Positions 1 to 6,643 are shown, counted from the stretch's first letter. The stretch: 7,165 nucleotides of DNA from an uncultured Eubacteriales bacterium (GCA_900554855.1 USIZ01000063.1:1-7165); one strand, 5' to 3'. Notes: generated by a model not told the origin, from the sequence alone. Numbers and translations are program-made.

Positions 1-60
1 AGCCTGCGGGCTGCTCCAAATGCATTTTCACGAGTGGAGTCGTAGAGATAAGCGTCAGAG
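1..60. other. Unassigned left edge, no gene recognised
   Basis: Short stretch before the pepT terminator. Frames are open or short in several directions because the window cuts the context, and none gives a product I recognise. Bases 1-12 form a tiny AGCC/GGCT hairpin. The following GCTCC would pair with a GGAGC lying left of the window, so this may be the right half of a terminator of a neighbouring gene, but that cannot be seen here. Confidence 0.25.
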
Positions 61-110
61 TATACCAAAAAGTGGGTGCTATCCGAAAACAGCACCCACT
101 TTTTGGTATA
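61..110 (-). terminator. Perfect 20-bp inverted repeat, terminator of pepT, probably bidirectional
   Basis: The arms TATACCAAAAAGTGGGTGCT (61-80) and AGCACCCACTTTTTGGTATA (91-110) are exact reverse complements around a 10-nt loop. On the minus strand the hairpin starts 14 nt after the pepT stop. It has a GC core (GTGGGTGCT) flanked by an A-tract and a T-tract, the usual design of a two-way intrinsic terminator. The outer TATACC/GGTATA pairs extend the stem beyond the T-tract, which is longer and more perfect than most terminators. Confidence 0.8.
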
Positions 111-124
111 TTGAAAAATAAAAT

Positions 125-1342
125 TTACTCTGCGTACAATTTGATGATGTTCAGCAGGATCTCGGTGCAGCGGTCCATGCGTTCGGCGGTGATGCACTCA
201 CACACGCCGTGGAAGTTGAAGCCGCCGGTGCCAAGGTTCGGGCAGGGAAGGCCCTTCCAGCTCAGCATAGCGCCATCGGTGCCGCCGCGCACCGGAATCT
301 CTTCCGGTTCCAGCCCGGCCATGCGGGTGGCCTTGCGTGCAGTTTCTACTAAATGGAAATGCGGCTTGATCTTTTCCAGCATGTTGCGGTAGCTGTCCTT
401 GATCTCCACCTCAACGGTGCCTTCGCCGTACTTGCCGTTCAAAAACTCGGCAATGTCCAGCATGTTGTCCTTTTTGAACTGCAGCTTGTCGGCGCTGTGG
501 TCGCGCAGGATATAGCCCAGTTTTGCGGTGGTCACATCGCCGTACATCTGGCACAGATGATAGAAGCCCTGCCGGCCCTCGGTCGTTTCGGGGCGGGCGG
601 TGATGGGCAGCGCCTGATGGAACTCCATGGCCACATTGGAAGCGTTGATCATGGTGTCCTTGGCAGTGCCCGGGTGGACAGAGAAACCGTGGATGGTCAC
701 GGTGGCAGAAGCGGCGTTGAAGTTTTCGTACTCAATGGAACCGGCATCGCCGCCGTCCACAGTGTAGGCAAAGTCTGCGCCGAAGCCGGAGATGTCAAAC
801 AGCTCTGCGCCCTCGCCGATCTCCTCGTCCTGCGTAAAGGCTACGCACAGTCTGCCGTGGGGCAGGCCCTTTTGCTGCAGGGTCTCCACGGCGGTCAGAA
901 TCTCCGCAATGCCGGCCTTGTCGTCGGCACCCAGCAGAGTGGTGCCGTCCGAGGTGATAAGAGTCTCCCCCTTCATGGAGGTGAGGAAGGGGAACATGGA
1001 GGGCTTCATCACCATGCCGGTGGCGGGCAGGGTCACATCGCCGCCGTTGTAGTTCTCCCAGACGATGGGCTGCACGTTCTCGCCGCTGGCATCATCGGCG
1101 GTGTCCATGTGGGCAATGAGCCCCAGTGCGTGCTTGTCCTCGCAGCCCGGGGTGGCGGGCAGAGTGCCGTAGACGTAGCAGTGCTCGTCCACATGGGCAT
1201 CCTCCATGCCAAGAGCCTTCATCTCCTCCACCAGCTGGCGGGCAAGGTCGAACTCCCGCTCGGCGGAGGGGTGAGTGCCGGAGGTCTCATCCGAGGTGGT
1301 GTGCACCCGGACATAATTCAAAAGCCGTTCATAAGCGCGCAT
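125..1342 (-). CDS. pepT: Peptidase T, aminotripeptidase (M20B zinc peptidase)
   Basis: Cytoplasmic di-zinc exopeptidase that removes the N-terminal residue from tripeptides, recycling peptides taken up or made by proteolysis. The 405 residues match the family length of about 408. All metal and catalytic positions are visible at the numbering remembered for Salmonella and E. coli PepT: His78 and Asp80 in HMDTA, bridging Asp140 in GADDKAG, catalytic Glu173 and zinc ligand Glu174 in DEEIG, Asp196 in VDGG, and the final His378 in NFHG. The ATG at 1340-1342 was chosen because AAAAGGAG lies 8 nt upstream. A GTG three codons earlier would almost touch that ribosome binding site. The gene is monocistronic here, with its own promoter in the region shared with divergent ldhD and a terminator just downstream. 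Nothing looks broken. Confidence 0.96.
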   Translation of the reverse strand: MRAYERLLNYVRVHTTSDETSGTHPSAEREFDLARQLVEEMKALGMEDAHVDEHCYVYGTLPATPGCEDKHALGLIAHMDTADDASGENVQPIVWENYNGGDVTLPATGMVMKPSMFPFLTSMKGETLITSDGTTLLGADDKAGIAEILTAVETLQQKGLPHGRLCVAFTQDEEIGEGAELFDISGFGADFAYTVDGGDAGSIEYENFNAASATVTIHGFSVHPGTAKDTMINASNVAMEFHQALPITARPETTEGRQGFYHLCQMYGDVTTAKLGYILRDHSADKLQFKKDNMLDIAEFLNGKYGEGTVEVEIKDSYRNMLEKIKPHFHLVETARKATRMAGLEPEEIPVRGGTDGAMLSWKGLPCPNLGTGGFNFHGVCECITAERMDRCTEILLNIIKLYAE

Positions 1343-1394
1343 AAGGCACACTCCTTTTATGTTTCAGTGATGTATACTACGACTTGCTCCTTCT

Positions 1395-1423
1395 ATCATA
1401 CCCTCTTTTCCGATTTTTTACAA
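1395..1423 (-). promoter_or_regulatory. Sigma-A-type promoter of pepT
   Basis: Read on the minus strand, TTGTAA (1418-1423) is followed after exactly 17 nt by TATGAT (1395-1400). These match the -35 and -10 consensus at 4/6 and 5/6. Transcription would start near 1388, giving a leader of roughly 45 nt before the pepT ATG. No other good promoter is seen on this strand between 1343 and 1553. Confidence 0.7.
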
Positions 1424-1468
1424 CTCTTTTTGCAGCATCTGCATGAAAATATGCGTCCTCATGCAAAA

Positions 1469-1485
1469 GATGAATATAATTCATC
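1469..1485. promoter_or_regulatory. Palindrome overlapping a TATAAT box, candidate operator upstream of ldhD
   Basis: GATGAAT and ATTCATC are perfect 7-bp arms around a central ATA. The palindrome contains a perfect plus-strand -10 hexamer, TATAAT (1475-1480). A dimeric regulator bound here would cover that promoter. It does not match the Rex, PerR or CcpA consensus sites I remember. The role is inferred from position and symmetry only. Confidence 0.4.
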
Positions 1486-1493
1486 ACTAAAAA

Positions 1494-1523
1494 TGCGTCG
1501 GTCCGCGCAAAACGTGTTAAAAT
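1494..1523 (+). promoter_or_regulatory. Candidate proximal promoter of ldhD (extended -10)
   Basis: TGTTAAAAT at 1515-1523 fits an extended -10 element (TG, one base, TAAAAT) and lies 30 nt before the ldhD ATG. No TTGACA-like -35 is present. The sequence 18 nt upstream is TGCGTC (1494-1499), the same hexamer that lies 17 nt before the alternative TATAAT at 1475. A weak -35 would fit activator-dependent or extended -10 transcription. Which of the two boxes is used cannot be decided from sequence. Confidence 0.4.
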
Positions 1524-1553
1524 AAAGACAAAATCAGCCGGGAGGGAAGTTCT

Positions 1554-2549
1554 ATGGCAACAAAAGTCTTTTTTTACACGCTGCGTCCGTACGATGAGCT
1601 GAGCATTGCACAGCGGCTGGCACCGCAGCTGGATATCGAGTTCGGCTATACGCAGGAATATCCCACACTGGAAAATGCAGAGCTGGCAAAGGGCTATGAC
1701 GCTGTATCGGTAACGCCCTGCGATATGAGCGCGCCCATGGTAAAGCGCTTCCATGAACTGGGCGTAAAGTCCATCTGCTGCCGCTCCATCGGCTACGACC
1801 ATGTGGACCGCGAGACTGCCCGAGCGCTGGGGATGAAGGTGGCCAATGTGGATTATCCCCCAAACGGCGTTGCGAACTTTGCCATTATGCTCATGCTGAT
1901 GAGCCTGCGCAAGGCGGGCCACATCCTCAAGCGCGGGGAGGCGCAGGACTACTCGCTGCAGGGAAAGATCGGCCGTGACATCTCCACCTGCACGGTGGGC
2001 GTGATCGGTACCGGCCGCATTGGCCGCACGGTATTGCAGCATCTGTCCGGCTTTGGCTGCCGTCTGCTGGCCTACGATCTGTACCCCAATGCAGAGGTAA
2101 AGAAGATCGCGGAGTATGTGCCGCTGGAGACCCTGCTGGCCGAAAGCGATGTCATCACCCTGCACACCAATGCCACCGAGGAGAACCACCATCTCATCGA
2201 CGCCAAAGCCATTGAGACCATGAAGCCGGGCGTGACCATCATCAACACCGCACGCGGCAAGCTGATCGACAGTGATGCACTGATCGCCGGGCTGGAAAGC
2301 GGCAAGATCGGCGCGGCGGGTCTGGACGTGCTGGAAAACGAGAACGGCCTGTACTATTATAATCGCATGGGCGATGTGATCCCGAACCCGGAGCTGGCGG
2401 TTCTGCGCAGCATGCCCAATGTGATCCTGACCGACCACACGGCTTTCTACACCCACGAGGATGTGGAGAGCATGGTGCGCGGTGTGCTGGAAAGCGCCGT
2501 GGCCTTTGAACAGAACCAGCCTACCCGGCATGATGTGACCGAAAAGTAA
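1554..2549 (+). CDS. ldhD: D-lactate dehydrogenase, VanH-like D-2-hydroxyacid dehydrogenase
   Basis: NAD-dependent cytoplasmic reductase expected to turn pyruvate into D-lactate and regenerate NAD+ in fermentation. It has 331 residues, the family size. The Rossmann motif is GTGRIG (152-157), and Asp175 in AYD indicates NADH rather than NADPH. The catalytic triad is visible as Arg234 (NTARG), Glu263 (ENENG) and His295 (DHTAFYT), each one position below the Arg235/Glu264/His296 numbering remembered for Lactobacillus bulgaricus D-LDH. Tyr101 matches a substrate-pocket tyrosine. The middle and C-terminal parts read like VanH (GFGCR.LAYD, INTARG, TAFYT), but no vanA or vanX gene is nearby, so a resistance role is not supported. 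The substrate-side loop reads YPPNGVANFA where most relatives have YSPN.VA(D/E). GGAGGGAA 5-8 nt upstream supports the ATG. Another 2-ketoacid remains a possible substrate. Confidence 0.9.
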   Translation: MATKVFFYTLRPYDELSIAQRLAPQLDIEFGYTQEYPTLENAELAKGYDAVSVTPCDMSAPMVKRFHELGVKSICCRSIGYDHVDRETARALGMKVANVDYPPNGVANFAIMLMLMSLRKAGHILKRGEAQDYSLQGKIGRDISTCTVGVIGTGRIGRTVLQHLSGFGCRLLAYDLYPNAEVKKIAEYVPLETLLAESDVITLHTNATEENHHLIDAKAIETMKPGVTIINTARGKLIDSDALIAGLESGKIGAAGLDVLENENGLYYYNRMGDVIPNPELAVLRSMPNVILTDHTAFYTHEDVESMVRGVLESAVAFEQNQPTRHDVTEK

Positions 2550-2588
2550 AAAATACCGGTGCAGCTTTTCAACTGTACCGGTATTTTT
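2549..2588. terminator. Bidirectional terminator between convergent ldhD and bglA
   Basis: AAAAATACCGGTGCAG (2549-2564) pairs with CTGTACCGGTATTTTT (2573-2588) around an 8-nt loop, with one G-T wobble. On the plus strand it starts at the last base of the ldhD stop codon and ends in five T. On the minus strand it lies 15 nt after the bglA stop and ends in six T. It can therefore serve both convergent transcription units. Confidence 0.88.
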
Positions 2589-2603
2589 GTGTCTGTGGAA
2601 AAA

Positions 2604-4055
2604 TCAGCTCAGGTCTTCGCCGTTGGTGGCAATGACCTTTTTGTACCAGTAGAACGAATCTTTTCTATAGCGGTTATAGGTGCCATTGCCTTCGTCGTCG
2701 GCATCGACGTAGATGAAACCGTAGCGCTTGGACATCTGCGCATCGCCCATGCTCACAAGATCGATGCAGCCCCACGGCGTGTAGCCCATCACCGGCACAC
2801 CGTCCCCGATGGCATCCCGAATGGCTTCGATGTGTTGACGGAGATAGTCAATGCGATAGGCATCGTGTACAGTGCCGTCCGTTTCCAGCTTGTCATGTGC
2901 ACCGAGACCGTTCTCAACGATGAACAAAGGTTTCTGATAACGGTCGTACAGTTCATTCAACGTGATGCGCAGGCCAGTGGGGTCGGTAGCCCAACCCCAG
3001 TCGCTGTGCTTGAGGTACGGGTTCTTCAGTTTGCGCACAAAGATGCCGCGCGGTTCCCGTTTGTCCGGGTCGTCCGAGATCACGCCAGTAAAGTAGTAGC
3101 TGAAGGACAGAAAGTCCACTGTGCCTTCCTGCAGGATACGCTCATAGTCTGGGTACCAGTCCAGTACGACATCATTGTCCCGATAATAGTTCAGCATGGT
3201 CTGCGGGTAGCGACCCCGCGCCATGACGTCCTCAAAAAAGAGGTTCAGCTGGTTGGCCTGCATGGTGGCTAACTCATCGGCAGGCTGGCAGGTATAGGCG
3301 TAATTGTGCAGCCGTGCGATCATATTGCCAATTTTGCACTGCGGGGCGGTATCGTGGGCATATTTGGTTACAATGGCACTGGCTACCAGCATATGATGCA
3401 AAGCCTGATGCACACAGGTCAGCGGCTTTTTGCTGCTCTTTTCCACTAACATGCCACCGCCAAGATAGCTGCTGTTGGCAGCCATATTGATCTCGTTAAA
3501 GGTGAGCCAGTAGGTCACCTCATCCTTATACTCATCGATCAGGAACTTTGCAAAATGCGTCCACAGTGCCACCATCTCCGGGTTTTCCCAGCCGTTCAGT
3601 TCCTCGGTAAGAGTGATGGGGATATCATAGTGGGTCATCGTGACCAGCGGCTCGATGCCATATTTGTGCAGCTCACGGAAAACATTATGATAAAACTCTA
3701 CGCCCTCAGTCAGGGGCTTTTCCTCTCTTCCGGTAGGGAAAAGACGGGACCAGCTGATACTCATGCGGAAGGTCTTGAAGCCCATCTCGCCAAAGAGCGC
3801 GATGTCTTCTTTGTAGTGGTGATAGAAATCGACACCTCTGCGGAATGGAAAATTGTATTTTTCGGGGTGAGCCTGATACTCGGAAAAAAGCTCCGGCGTG
3901 ATTTTCAGCACACGGCCTTCTTCGCCGGGTTTCCGTTCCAGAAAGCGAACGTAATCTATATGAGAAAGTCCACGGCCGCCTTCCGTGGCGGCACCTTCGT
4001 ACTGTGCTGCAGAAGTTGCGCCACCCCACAGAAAGTTATCTGGAAAATAAGCCAT
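2604..4055 (-). CDS. bglA: 6-phospho-beta-glucosidase, GH1
   Basis: Cytoplasmic glycoside hydrolase family 1 enzyme that splits PTS-imported beta-glucoside 6-phosphates into glucose-6-phosphate and an aglycone or sugar. The 483 residues cover the whole GH1 barrel, starting with FLWGGATSAAQYEGA. The acid/base is Glu188 in TFNEIN and the nucleophile is Glu381 in IVENG. Sugar-binding residues lie in WSRLFPTG (102-109) and YTPWGCIDLVS (425-435). The phosphate-binding signature of 6-phospho enzymes is seen as Ser435 with Lys443 and Tyr445 (S-x7-K-R-Y, SKRYGFIYVD), which separates it from plain beta-glucosidases. AAGGAGGG lies 6 nt before the ATG. The start is only 16 nt after the bglP stop, so the two are probably translationally coupled and last in the licT operon. 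Glucoside versus galactoside specificity cannot be settled by eye. Confidence 0.94.
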   Translation of the reverse strand: MAYFPDNFLWGGATSAAQYEGAATEGGRGLSHIDYVRFLERKPGEEGRVLKITPELFSEYQAHPEKYNFPFRRGVDFYHHYKEDIALFGEMGFKTFRMSISWSRLFPTGREEKPLTEGVEFYHNVFRELHKYGIEPLVTMTHYDIPITLTEELNGWENPEMVALWTHFAKFLIDEYKDEVTYWLTFNEINMAANSSYLGGGMLVEKSSKKPLTCVHQALHHMLVASAIVTKYAHDTAPQCKIGNMIARLHNYAYTCQPADELATMQANQLNLFFEDVMARGRYPQTMLNYYRDNDVVLDWYPDYERILQEGTVDFLSFSYYFTGVISDDPDKREPRGIFVRKLKNPYLKHSDWGWATDPTGLRITLNELYDRYQKPLFIVENGLGAHDKLETDGTVHDAYRIDYLRQHIEAIRDAIGDGVPVMGYTPWGCIDLVSMGDAQMSKRYGFIYVDADDEGNGTYNRYRKDSFYWYKKVIATNGEDLS

Positions 4056-4071
4056 AATAAACCCTCCTTGA

Positions 4072-5691
4072 TCAGGATTCTTTATACAGGAACAGGGTCA
4101 GGACAAACGTGATGACCATGGCGATCAGAACACCGATTACGGTGTTGATCAGATTGGAGACGGACCAGATATATACAGCCAGCGCAAAAAGATTCGGAGC
4201 AACAAAAGCATTGGCACCTACACCCATCAGTCCCATGTAGAAACCACCGGCAGCTCCACCGATCATGGCAGCAACCATGGGAGTTTTATATTTCAGCGTG
4301 ATGCCGTACATTCCGGGTTCGCTGACACCGGGAACAATGTCAGAAAATGCACAGGAGAAAGCCAGGGCACGTAGATCGCTCTTTTTGGTCTTGACGCCGA
4401 CAGCCAGACAGGCAGCGCCCTGTGTGAAGTTTGAAAGGAAAAAGGCAGGGAGAATGATCTGCTCAATGCCGGTGCTGGCAATGGCCTGCACACAGAAGGG
4501 CACTGTGCCGACATGCATACCGAACATGACGACAAAGGGGACGATGGCGCAGAAGACAGCCACTGCAATGGGGCCGCAGAAAGAATAGAAAGCCATCAGA
4601 GCGGAACAGAAACCGGAAGAAAGCATTGCACCGATGGGGCTCAGAAGGCACAGAGACAGCGGCGTCATGATAAGAATGGTAAGAGTGGGCTGCAGGATAA
4701 CACGCAGACTTTTGGGAGAATGGCGGGAGATGAAGTGCTCGACATAGCTCATGACCCATACGCTGAGAACAGCGGGGAAAATGGTGCTGCTATAGGAGGC
4801 CGCATAGATGGGCAGGCCAAAGACGCTGCCGCCGGAACCTTCGGTCACCATCTGGACAAAGGTCGGATGAACCAGCATGGCACCGATCAAGGCACCGAGT
4901 GCGGGAGTGGCATCGAATTTTTTGGCGGCAAAGAAGCCGATATAGACCGGGAGGAAATAATAGGCGGCATCCGCTACAAAGCTCAGTGTGACAATAGTGG
5001 GACTATCGGCAGAGACGGCACTAAGCTGGGTGAGCAGCAGGACCACGGCCTTGATGATTCCGGAGCCGATCAGAATCGGCAGCGTGGGAACGATGCTGCC
5101 CACAAAAGCATCCAGAATGGAATTGAGCACTCCCTTGAATGTAAGCTTTTTCTTTGCTTGAGGGGGAAGGTCGTCGACCTTTTCATCAATGGCAGCGTGC
5201 TTGGTAAAACCGCCTTCTACACAGACGGCATCGTAGATCTCATTGATATAGTTGCCGATAATGATCTGGAGCTGACCGCCCGTGATCTGAGCGCCAAAAA
5301 CATTCAGCTTTTTAATCGCATCGATATTGACGAGATCAATATCTTTCAGGTTGAAGCGAAGCCGGGTCATACAGTGAAAACAATTCGTCACATTCTCCTT
5401 GCCGCCCACATTGGCAAGAATCTCTTTCGCCAGCGCGCGGTAGTCCGTATTTTTGTTCACCATAAAGGGAACCTCCTCTTTTCTTTCCAGTTCCCCGAAT
5501 GTGACCGTAAGGCGGCCGCGGCGCAGGGCGGCGGATGCAGCCTCCGGCAGCTTTGCCACAGCGGTTTCATCGGCCAGACCGGCATCCTTCAGGGTGATGT
5601 AAAGGGCATCGTCCTGAAATTCGCACAGACTGGTGTTGTCTCTGCCGCCGACCAGCGGCAGCAGAGCAGCCAGAAATTTCTCACGATCCAT
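4072..5691 (-). CDS. bglP: Beta-glucoside PTS transporter EIIBC with an extra degenerate EIIB' domain at the N-terminus
   Basis: Membrane permease that would import and phosphorylate a beta-glucoside. The 539 residues, counted from ATG 5689-5691 (GGAGGT 7 nt upstream), fall into four parts. (1) Residues 1-76 are an EIIB-like fold (VGGRDN, then ALYITLKD, ending RLTVTFG) whose phospho-cysteine position is Gln26. (2) From Met77 comes a canonical EIIB, VGGKEN then NCFHCMTRLRFNLKD, with active Cys107. (3) A linker spans about 147-184. (4) EIIC, about 184-539, has many hydrophobic segments, the GMHVGTVPF loop (His393), and the PGVSEPGMYG sugar-site loop (Glu458). The gene ends at YKES with no EIIA, unlike full BglF of about 625 residues. 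Met77 has its own strong ribosome binding site, so a 463-residue EIIBC may also be made. An in-frame ATG at 5763 lacks a good site. Sugar choice is inferred from licT and bglA. Confidence 0.92.
   Translation of the reverse strand: MDREKFLAALLPLVGGRDNTSLCEFQDDALYITLKDAGLADETAVAKLPEAASAALRRGRLTVTFGELERKEEVPFMVNKNTDYRALAKEILANVGGKENVTNCFHCMTRLRFNLKDIDLVNIDAIKKLNVFGAQITGGQLQIIIGNYINEIYDAVCVEGGFTKHAAIDEKVDDLPPQAKKKLTFKGVLNSILDAFVGSIVPTLPILIGSGIIKAVVLLLTQLSAVSADSPTIVTLSFVADAAYYFLPVYIGFFAAKKFDATPALGALIGAMLVHPTFVQMVTEGSGGSVFGLPIYAASYSSTIFPAVLSVWVMSYVEHFISRHSPKSLRVILQPTLTILIMTPLSLCLLSPIGAMLSSGFCSALMAFYSFCGPIAVAVFCAIVPFVVMFGMHVGTVPFCVQAIASTGIEQIILPAFFLSNFTQGAACLAVGVKTKKSDLRALAFSCAFSDIVPGVSEPGMYGITLKYKTPMVAAMIGGAAGGFYMGLMGVGANAFVAPNLFALAVYIWSVSNLINTVIGVLIAMVITFVLTLFLYKES
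5461..5477 (-). promoter_or_regulatory. Internal ribosome binding site and ATG for the canonical EIIBC part of bglP
   Basis: On the minus strand AGGAGG (5472-5477) is followed after 8 nt by ATG (5461-5463), which is codon 77 of bglP in the same frame. The upstream residues ERKEEVPF are simply this ribosome binding site translated. The site resembles the annotated start: GGAGGTT, six pyrimidine-rich bases, then ATGG, at both places. It may be the original start of bglP, now read through from an upstream fused domain. Confidence 0.65.
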
Positions 5692-5726
5692 AGGGAAAAC
5701 CTCCGTTTGTGGATAGTCTATCTGTA

Positions 5727-5758
5727 TCCGGCCGGACGCGCGCATCTCCGGAACCGGA
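5727..5758 (-). other. GC-rich hairpin in the licT-bglP gap
   Basis: On the minus strand TCCGGTTCCGGA pairs with TCCGGCCGGA around a 10-nt loop, giving ten GC-rich pairs with a two-base bulge. No T-tract follows, so it is not a standard terminator. It begins 14 nt after the licT stop and ends 35 nt before the bglP ATG. A second small palindrome, GATAG-T-CTATC, lies at 5712-5722. An mRNA processing or stabilising role between regulator and transporter is plausible but unproven. Confidence 0.55.
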
Positions 5759-5772
5759 AACATTCAAAAAAG

Positions 5773-6603
5773 TCAGCCGTTCTCGCGGTTCTGCACACGG
5801 TAGATGTGCAGCATCAGGTACAGCACTTCGTCACGGCTGCAATGCCAGCCGTGGTGCTGTTCAATATCCTGTGCCACGGTGCAGGCACAATGATAGACGG
5901 CGGGGTATTCGCGGGAAAGCTCGTCCAGCATTTTCCCGCTGCCCTGTTCCATAGCTGCCCCGGCGGAGAGCCGCCGCACCAGAAACTGGATGTGCATGGC
6001 AAACCGGGCATAGTTGTAGCTTTCGCGGTTCAGCACAATGCCAAGCTCCTGCTCCACGGAGGTCGTCACTTCGTCCAGAACTTCCACGGCGGTCAGGGTG
6101 CTGGAAAGGTCACTGCCTTCCAGCTCGGCATTGACGATATGCAGCGCAATGCTTACGGCCTCGGCGCGGGGCAGGGAAGAACCGGTACGCAGACGCACGG
6201 TCTCCAGTGCCCGCAGGCCCAGCTCGTACTCGCGGGGATACAGATGCTGTACGTCGTAATGCAGCGGAGCTGCCATCCGGATGCCCTGCTTTTCCCGCTG
6301 CTGTGCAAAGGCGATGTGGTCGGCCAGCGTGAAGGGCAGGTTGGGGTTCAGCTCGGTGTGCAGGGTGATCTCGGACTGCTCGGTAATATCTGCCGCTGCC
6401 AGAAGAGCGTCTTCCGGCAGGTTGGACAGGATTTCGTAATACTGCGGGTCTACGTCATAAAAGGTACGGTAGACCACAGAAAGGTCGGTCAGCTCATAGG
6501 GCATCGGGTGGAAGCCTACCCCGCGGCCCAGAACGACCATCTCACGACCACGATTATCCTGCGCCACGGCAGCGTTATTATTGATCTTACGCAGCAGCTT
6601 CAT
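5773..6603 (-). CDS. licT: BglG/LicT-family transcription antiterminator
   Basis: RNA-binding antiterminator that should stabilise the RAT in its own leader so that the operon is transcribed. The 276 residues match LicT (about 277). Residues 1-55 are the CAT RNA-binding domain (KINNNAAVAQDN, VVLGRGVGFH). PRD1 (about 65-170) carries His96 (LADHIAFAQ) and His155 (ALHIVNAE). PRD2 (about 171-276) carries His204 (AMHIQFLVRR) and His266 (LMLHIYRV). In the family these four histidines take phosphate from HPr or EII and set activity by substrate and carbon status. The ATG 6601-6603 was chosen because GGGAGG lies 9-10 nt upstream and MKLLRKINNN is the normal N-terminus. A TTG at 6640-6642 would add 13 residues upstream of that site, so it is rejected. 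First gene of licT-bglP-bglA, 81 nt before bglP. SacY- or BglG-type naming is equally possible. Confidence 0.95.
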   Translation of the reverse strand: MKLLRKINNNAAVAQDNRGREMVVLGRGVGFHPMPYELTDLSVVYRTFYDVDPQYYEILSNLPEDALLAAADITEQSEITLHTELNPNLPFTLADHIAFAQQREKQGIRMAAPLHYDVQHLYPREYELGLRALETVRLRTGSSLPRAEAVSIALHIVNAELEGSDLSSTLTAVEVLDEVTTSVEQELGIVLNRESYNYARFAMHIQFLVRRLSAGAAMEQGSGKMLDELSREYPAVYHCACTVAQDIEQHHGWHCSRDEVLYLMLHIYRVQNRENG

Positions 6604-6643
6604 GGACAGCTTCCTCCCGACAGAATGTTGAAAAATACGCAAT

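Noticed and set aside
353..1525. A 390-codon plus-strand open frame opposite pepT
   Set aside because: pepT on the other strand has every catalytic residue. The plus-strand product is a low-complexity G, H and V-rich chain without family features.
1377..2531. A 384-codon minus-strand open frame opposite ldhD
   Set aside because: ldhD is complete with its catalytic triad. The antisense chain runs into the pepT promoter region and has no motif.
1554..2549. Vancomycin resistance gene vanH
   Set aside because: Only family-level resemblance. No vanA-, vanX- or VanRS-like genes are in the window, and a fermentative D-LDH explains the gene.
5692..5763. Upstream ATG (5761-5763) extending BglP by 24 residues
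   Set aside because: No ribosome binding site precedes it, and the added stretch encodes the GC-rich hairpin. The ATG at 5691 has GGAGGT at good spacing.
6604..6642. TTG start adding 13 residues to LicT
   Set aside because: It would start just after the leader terminator without a ribosome binding site. Family proteins start MK-x-x-K-x-INNN, as at 6603.
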